Assembly: GCA_948474755.1 (NCBI GenBank)
Contig: CAOLHI010000392.1
Coordinates: 62,001-126,000 of the forward strand
Source: Ctenosaura bakeri
Taxonomy: Eukaryota; Chordata; Lepidosauria; Squamata; Iguanidae
DNA length: 64,000 nt
Reading direction: 5' to 3'
Part shown: positions 60,275-64,000 of the stretch, one piece after another
Numbering within the stretch: the stretch's first letter is position 1
Layout: every line of letters begins with the position of its first letter
Made by a program: the position numbers and the translations under genes
Notes under the pieces: model-generated
Told to the model about the DNA's origin: nothing
The model's input: the letters and a program-made list of their open reading frames with translations, nothing else
The model's database searches: none

Positions 60275-60946
60275 TGTCAGGACCCCGGCACTCCAGGACT
60301 CAAGCTCTGAGTCTGAACCAGAGGACTTCAAAGCCATGGAGCCTGCTGCACCAGCAGAGCCCACCCCAAAGGCTGCCATGGAGCCTGCTGCACAGCCCAC
60401 CCCAGAGGCTGCCCTGGACACAGAGCCCTTGGCCCCAGTAGCCCCAGCAATGGAGCCAGGGGCTGCCTTAGACCCAGAGATTCAAGAGCAGGTGCCTACT
60501 TACCAGCAGCATTAGGAGCAAAAGAGTGCTCTCAGAAGGTCAGGGCGTTTAAATAGGAAACACCAAGCAAACAAGCTCCAACTGAGGTAGCACCTGGGTG
60601 AGGGCCTGCTTAATAAAAGCACTCACTCAGCCTTGGGTCTTTGTCGGCTCATAATTGTCCATTTTGGGTGTGCCTGCTGGGCTATCGGGGACCCTTACCT
60701 TGCTTCCTGAAATGCTGCCCGACTGGCTGAGGAACAAACTCTGTGGTATGTGGACTCTGTTTGCTGTTTTGCCTGGCTGTGATATAACAGCCAGGGAATA
60801 TCTTTGCTGCAAAAGTCTCTTTAGTTTACTGCTGCCTTATCTACCCACTGCTGAAGTAAAGCCCTTTGATTTATTGCCTGTCTGCCTTATCTGGGAAAAG
60901 ACCTATTAGCCGGCTCATGGCTGCCTGCCACACCTTGGCGTTGACA
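60275..60946 (+). mobile_element. Ty3/gypsy-type solo LTR inside a CA microsatellite
   Basis: Starts TGTCAGGACCCC and ends GTTGACA, with inverted TGTCA/TGACA tips. (CA)n lies on both sides, so the element split a microsatellite and any duplication is hidden in CACAC. Inside are imperfect Pro/Ala-rich repeats ('gagcctgctgcac' units). These open a reading frame, but it is LTR sequence. The termini match the 3' LTR at 45466. Confidence 0.82.
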
Positions 60947-61705
60947 CACACACACACACACACCCAATGGTCAGCATCTAGCAAGATGCTTCTGCTGATT
61001 GAACTTCTTCCACTGGTGGAACTGGGAGGGAGATAATCCCTCCCCTGCAGCAGTTCCCTATCTACACCCAAAAACTGGTTCCTAGGGCTGGTCTTTGGGC
61101 GGTTCAGAAGCCTGAAGCAAGGGGAGGGAGAGGGAAAGGAAAAACGAAATAGCGACATGTGTTTTGACTGATATTGATAGGAGCAGTCAGTCTAGAAGCA
61201 TCCAGTATCTTGTTTGTGACGTCTGGTGTGTGAGCATATGAGGAATGCTTCATGCTGAACATGTTCCTAAATGCAGTATACTTATTAAAATATTTCCTGT
61301 CAAAGAAATGGTGGCATAGAGAAAATATAATTCCTGTGTTTTTTGATAGTCTTTAAAAAAAGTTCAACATGACTCAAATTGACTTATGTATTACTGTTTT
61401 GAAAAACAAGGCAACATAAACAACATACATTGAGTGGATCCATCTGGAGTCTACAAACACTGCAGTCTTTTGTAAGTTCTTCTTGTTTTTCCCCAGAAGG
61501 CAAACTATCTTGTAACAAAAGAAAACTTCCATGCCATCAGATAGAAATCTTTGCAGAGCTTCACATATATACACCCAGTCAATTTGATTTTTGGAATTAA
61601 GTGCTAGAGCACAGAACTTCTGATGGAAAACGGTTCACTGAATTTTAGATAGCCTTCATGTATTCTTTTCCTTCATGAACTCTGAAGTGCAGTTTCTGTC
61701 AGATC
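60947..61705 (-). other. EDNRA: EDNRA 3' UTR, probable
   Basis: The region after the EDNRA stop on the minus strand, bounded by the solo LTR. I see no clear poly(A) signal, so its true end is unknown and it may extend beyond the LTR. Confidence 0.45.
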
Positions 61706-61846
61706 TCAGTTTAAGCTGTCCTTGTGGATGCTTTTCTCTGTGTTGTGATTGTTGAGTTCATTGTTTTTCCACTGGATACTAGTTCCATTCATAGGAACAG
61801 ATGATACTTGGTTTCCGGTCTGGTAGCAGATACACCAGAGGCATGA
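61706..61846 (-). CDS. EDNRA: EDNRA last coding exon (C-terminal tail)
   Basis: Endothelin receptor type A is a class A G-protein-coupled receptor that binds endothelin-1 and couples mainly to Gq. This exon follows 'ctcttgacag' and encodes 46 residues: 'SCLWCICYQTGNQVSSVPMN', 'GTSIQWKNNELNNHNTEKS' and 'IHKDSLN', then TGA. It matches the human cytosolic tail that follows helix 8. Two of the clustered Cys that are palmitoylation sites in the mammalian receptor are Trp and Ile here. The Ser/Thr residues likely to be phosphorylated are mostly kept. The seven-helix part is beyond the right edge. Confidence 0.96.
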   Translation of the reverse strand, partial: SCLWCICYQTGNQVSSVPMNGTSIQWKNNELNNHNTEKSIHKDSLN

Positions 61847-64000
61847 CTGTCAAGAGAAAAAGTGACAAACATTATTATTTGTCCATTCCTTTAGGAAGGA
61901 TTATCCCATGTAAATGTAGGGAAGAAGCTTCTACAATGAAGCATAAAGGATTAGATTTTTTAAAAAAATTCTGAAGTATTTTTAACTGATGCCAAGGATA
62001 GGCTCAGGTAAACTATGCTTTGGAATAGCCTTATGGGAGATCAGAAATCACAGTTGTAGCATTCACTATCCAGTCTACAGCATGGCTGCAGCTCCAAAAT
62101 TTACAGTACACAAAGCATGGTTTTGAGTTTCTGCTTTCTGTTACAAGATTGGTTTTGAGAAAAAAGAAGCTTTGAATTTTGTGCCAAAGATGACGGATTT
62201 ATTTGCACAAAAACATTGTTTGTGTGGAAAACTCCCATCTGAAAATTTTTGAAATAAGTCCTGATATGTGAAAAAAAATCATTGGAAAATGTTTAAAAAC
62301 TCTTATAATCTTACCCAAGAGGGAGAAGTCTTTTGATTTTTCTTTTTCTTCCATGTGTGAGTGAAATAAGTAAAGATTATTTCCTTAATAGGAAATCTGT
62401 TTTATATTCTCTTCTGTTCAATATTTAACCCTTCAAGTTTTGTCTCAGATATAAAGAAATTTGAAAAATCTGGTAAATTCTTCAAAAATGATCTCAAACA
62501 AAATTCAATCTGCACCGACCAAATTAGATGTGTACATCTATTCCTTGCGTGAAGAGTATATGGAAGACAACACCACTTCATGCTAGGTGTTAAAAATGAA
62601 CAGCCTCTCAGGAAAGAGACAACCTTAATACAACTTTACACTGACAACTTTAATACAACACTAGCATGGTTGAATGCACAGGGATCTGAAGGCAGATTTC
62701 CTTCAGAAGGCAGATTTCCTTCAGAATTAATCACTCAAAGCCCTGGGCCTCGATGTATGAACCTGTTTTCTTTTTAAAAAATGTCACATTCTTTCTATCT
62801 TGAATATAAAGAAATATGCAAATTGTGTCGAACCCTCGTTAAAAAATGAACTGAAATTCTTTGGCCTTGCTCAGCTGAAAATAAAATTCCTGTTGACAAC
62901 TAATTGCCAATCAGAACAGAATGTGCACTGTCACAAGCACCAATATGATGGCACTGTGATGTACAAAATGTGATTTGCATTTCAGTAACTCTTTCCTACA
63001 AACTAAAGAGGTCTCCCAAGACAGACACTTGATTGGCTTAATTGAACAAAAATAAGCCATTGATGAGAAGAGGATTAACCTCTTGGTTATGGAATCTGAG
63101 AGCAGATGGAATCAGGCAAACAAGTCAAGTGGACTAAATGGTGGGAGAAGCAGTCAAAGGTCAAGTTGATCACATTGGGCACAGTTTGTATAGGACAATG
63201 CAAGCTCCCTGGAGTCTTATCTAGTTTGCATTTTAAAAAAAAAACTGGAATGTGACAAACTATATATTTCAAAAATACTGATATGGAGGAATCTGGAGCC
63301 TTCCACTGTTTGTTTGAAAATCTTCAAGAATTAAACTGCAAATTCTGTGAAATGCAGAGCATTAAGTAATACACTGTTAAATACATTTATGTTAAATATA
63401 GTGGTGTTGGTCATGCAACAAAATAAAACAAAATGCAAAATCCACAGAAGAGCGATACCTTAGTGGCAAAACAAAATGCACAAAAAAAGGGCGCCCTTCC
63501 CGGTACTGATATCTCTCAAAACCAAGAGAGCTACAACAGAAACAATGTCTGATACAGATGGTAGGCCTGTGACTCTAACAACATCACTGTGGATACCAAA
63601 ATTTATGGATGCTAAAGTCCCATTATATACAATGGCGTGTCCCTTATATAAAATGGCAAAAACAAAGTTTGCTTTTTGGATTTTTTAAAAATCCTTTTCA
63701 AGCTGTAGTTGGCTGAATCCATGGATATGGAGGGCCGACTGTATAAAGTTCTAATTTATGAAGTGGTCCTTAGTGCTGCTTTCTCTGTCTTTCCTTTCTT
63801 TTTCTAAAAGGCAGTCAGATTACTAGATTCTGTTCACTAATACTGCAATCCTAAATGCAGTTGTTAGGATTAAGTTGGAAGGAAAGGGGTTTAGATGTAC
63901 TGTCTGCTCAGAAGTGACATCTATAGTAGAGCTACTCAATGTTTGTGATCAATGGACCAATACTGATCTCAAACTATTGGCTGCTAGTGTGCAGCAAGTT
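61847..64000 (-). other. EDNRA: EDNRA last intron (part)
   Basis: No further EDNRA exon is visible in the 2.15 kb to the window edge. It holds a tandem 'gaaggcagatttccttca' duplication at 62689-62725 and a Tigger-like MITE end. Confidence 0.6.
63585..63742. mobile_element. Mariner/Tigger-like MITE, right end
   Basis: 'ataccaaaatttatggatgc', 'cccattatatacaatggcgt', 'ttataaaatggcaaa'-like text and the terminal 'tatggagggccgactgtata' ending in TA. The style is like mammalian MER2 ends. The left end is degraded (perhaps from 63490). Confidence 0.75.

Noticed and set aside
60132..60515. 127-residue Pro/Ala-rich ORF
   Set aside because: It starts outside and ends inside the solo LTR and is produced by the LTR's internal repeats.
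61847..64000. Search for the penultimate EDNRA exon
   Set aside because: No minus-strand segment with acceptor, donor and receptor-like protein was found; that exon is presumably beyond the window.

Overview
This window is vertebrate nuclear DNA: split genes with GT-AG introns, a CpG-island promoter, and a dense mix of interspersed repeats. The repeat set points to a squamate reptile, most likely a lizard. It holds CR1 LINEs with the 8-bp ATTCTATG tail, L1 ORF2 relics, a 5S-rRNA-headed SINE of the 5S-Sauria type, a tRNA-headed SINE ending in 'gtgccttcaag', chromodomain Ty3/gypsy DNA and palindromic MITEs. The species cannot be named from this alone.

Three host genes are present, each recognised from conserved protein sequence. 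The last three coding exons of PRMT9 run on the + strand (958-3105). A complete TMEM184C gene lies on the - strand (6573-20579, ten coding exons, 436 residues) and converges on PRMT9. The last coding exon of EDNRA lies on the - strand at 61706-61846, and the rest of that gene is beyond the right edge. From memory this is the same order and orientation as human 4q31 (EDNRA, TMEM184C, PRMT9). The genes are neighbours, not an operon: PRMT9 is an arginine methyltransferase, TMEM184C a seven-span membrane protein, EDNRA the endothelin A receptor. One PRMT9 intron and one TMEM184C intron appear to use GC donors.

The interval 21-61 kb between TMEM184C and EDNRA is a transposon graveyard with clear layering. 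(1) A provirus-like element at 24219-31031 lies on the - strand. It has two 437-bp LTRs that read as identical, a 4-bp CATA target duplication, a tRNA-Gly-type primer binding site and a polypurine tract. Its interior keeps only decayed retroviral debris and also holds a nearly complete 5S rRNA sequence in the same orientation. It landed in the 3' end of an older L1. (2) A second L1 (34.2-37.8 kb) is split by a CR1. (3) A CR1 ORF1 fragment (37.8-39.4 kb) is split by a solo LTR. (4) Further solo LTRs lie at 48601-49509 and, inside a CA microsatellite, at 60275-60946. (5) A Ty3/gypsy chromodomain plus its 3' LTR lies at 45.2-46.0 kb.

Outside these, 46-60 kb is ordinary intergenic sequence with MITEs, SINEs, microsatellites and AT-rich tracts, and no gene could be supported there. 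No CRISPR, operon or bacterial-type system exists here. The best candidate for something undescribed is the young but coding-dead retroviral element carrying 5S rRNA, followed by the perfect 180-bp palindrome beside the TMEM184C promoter.
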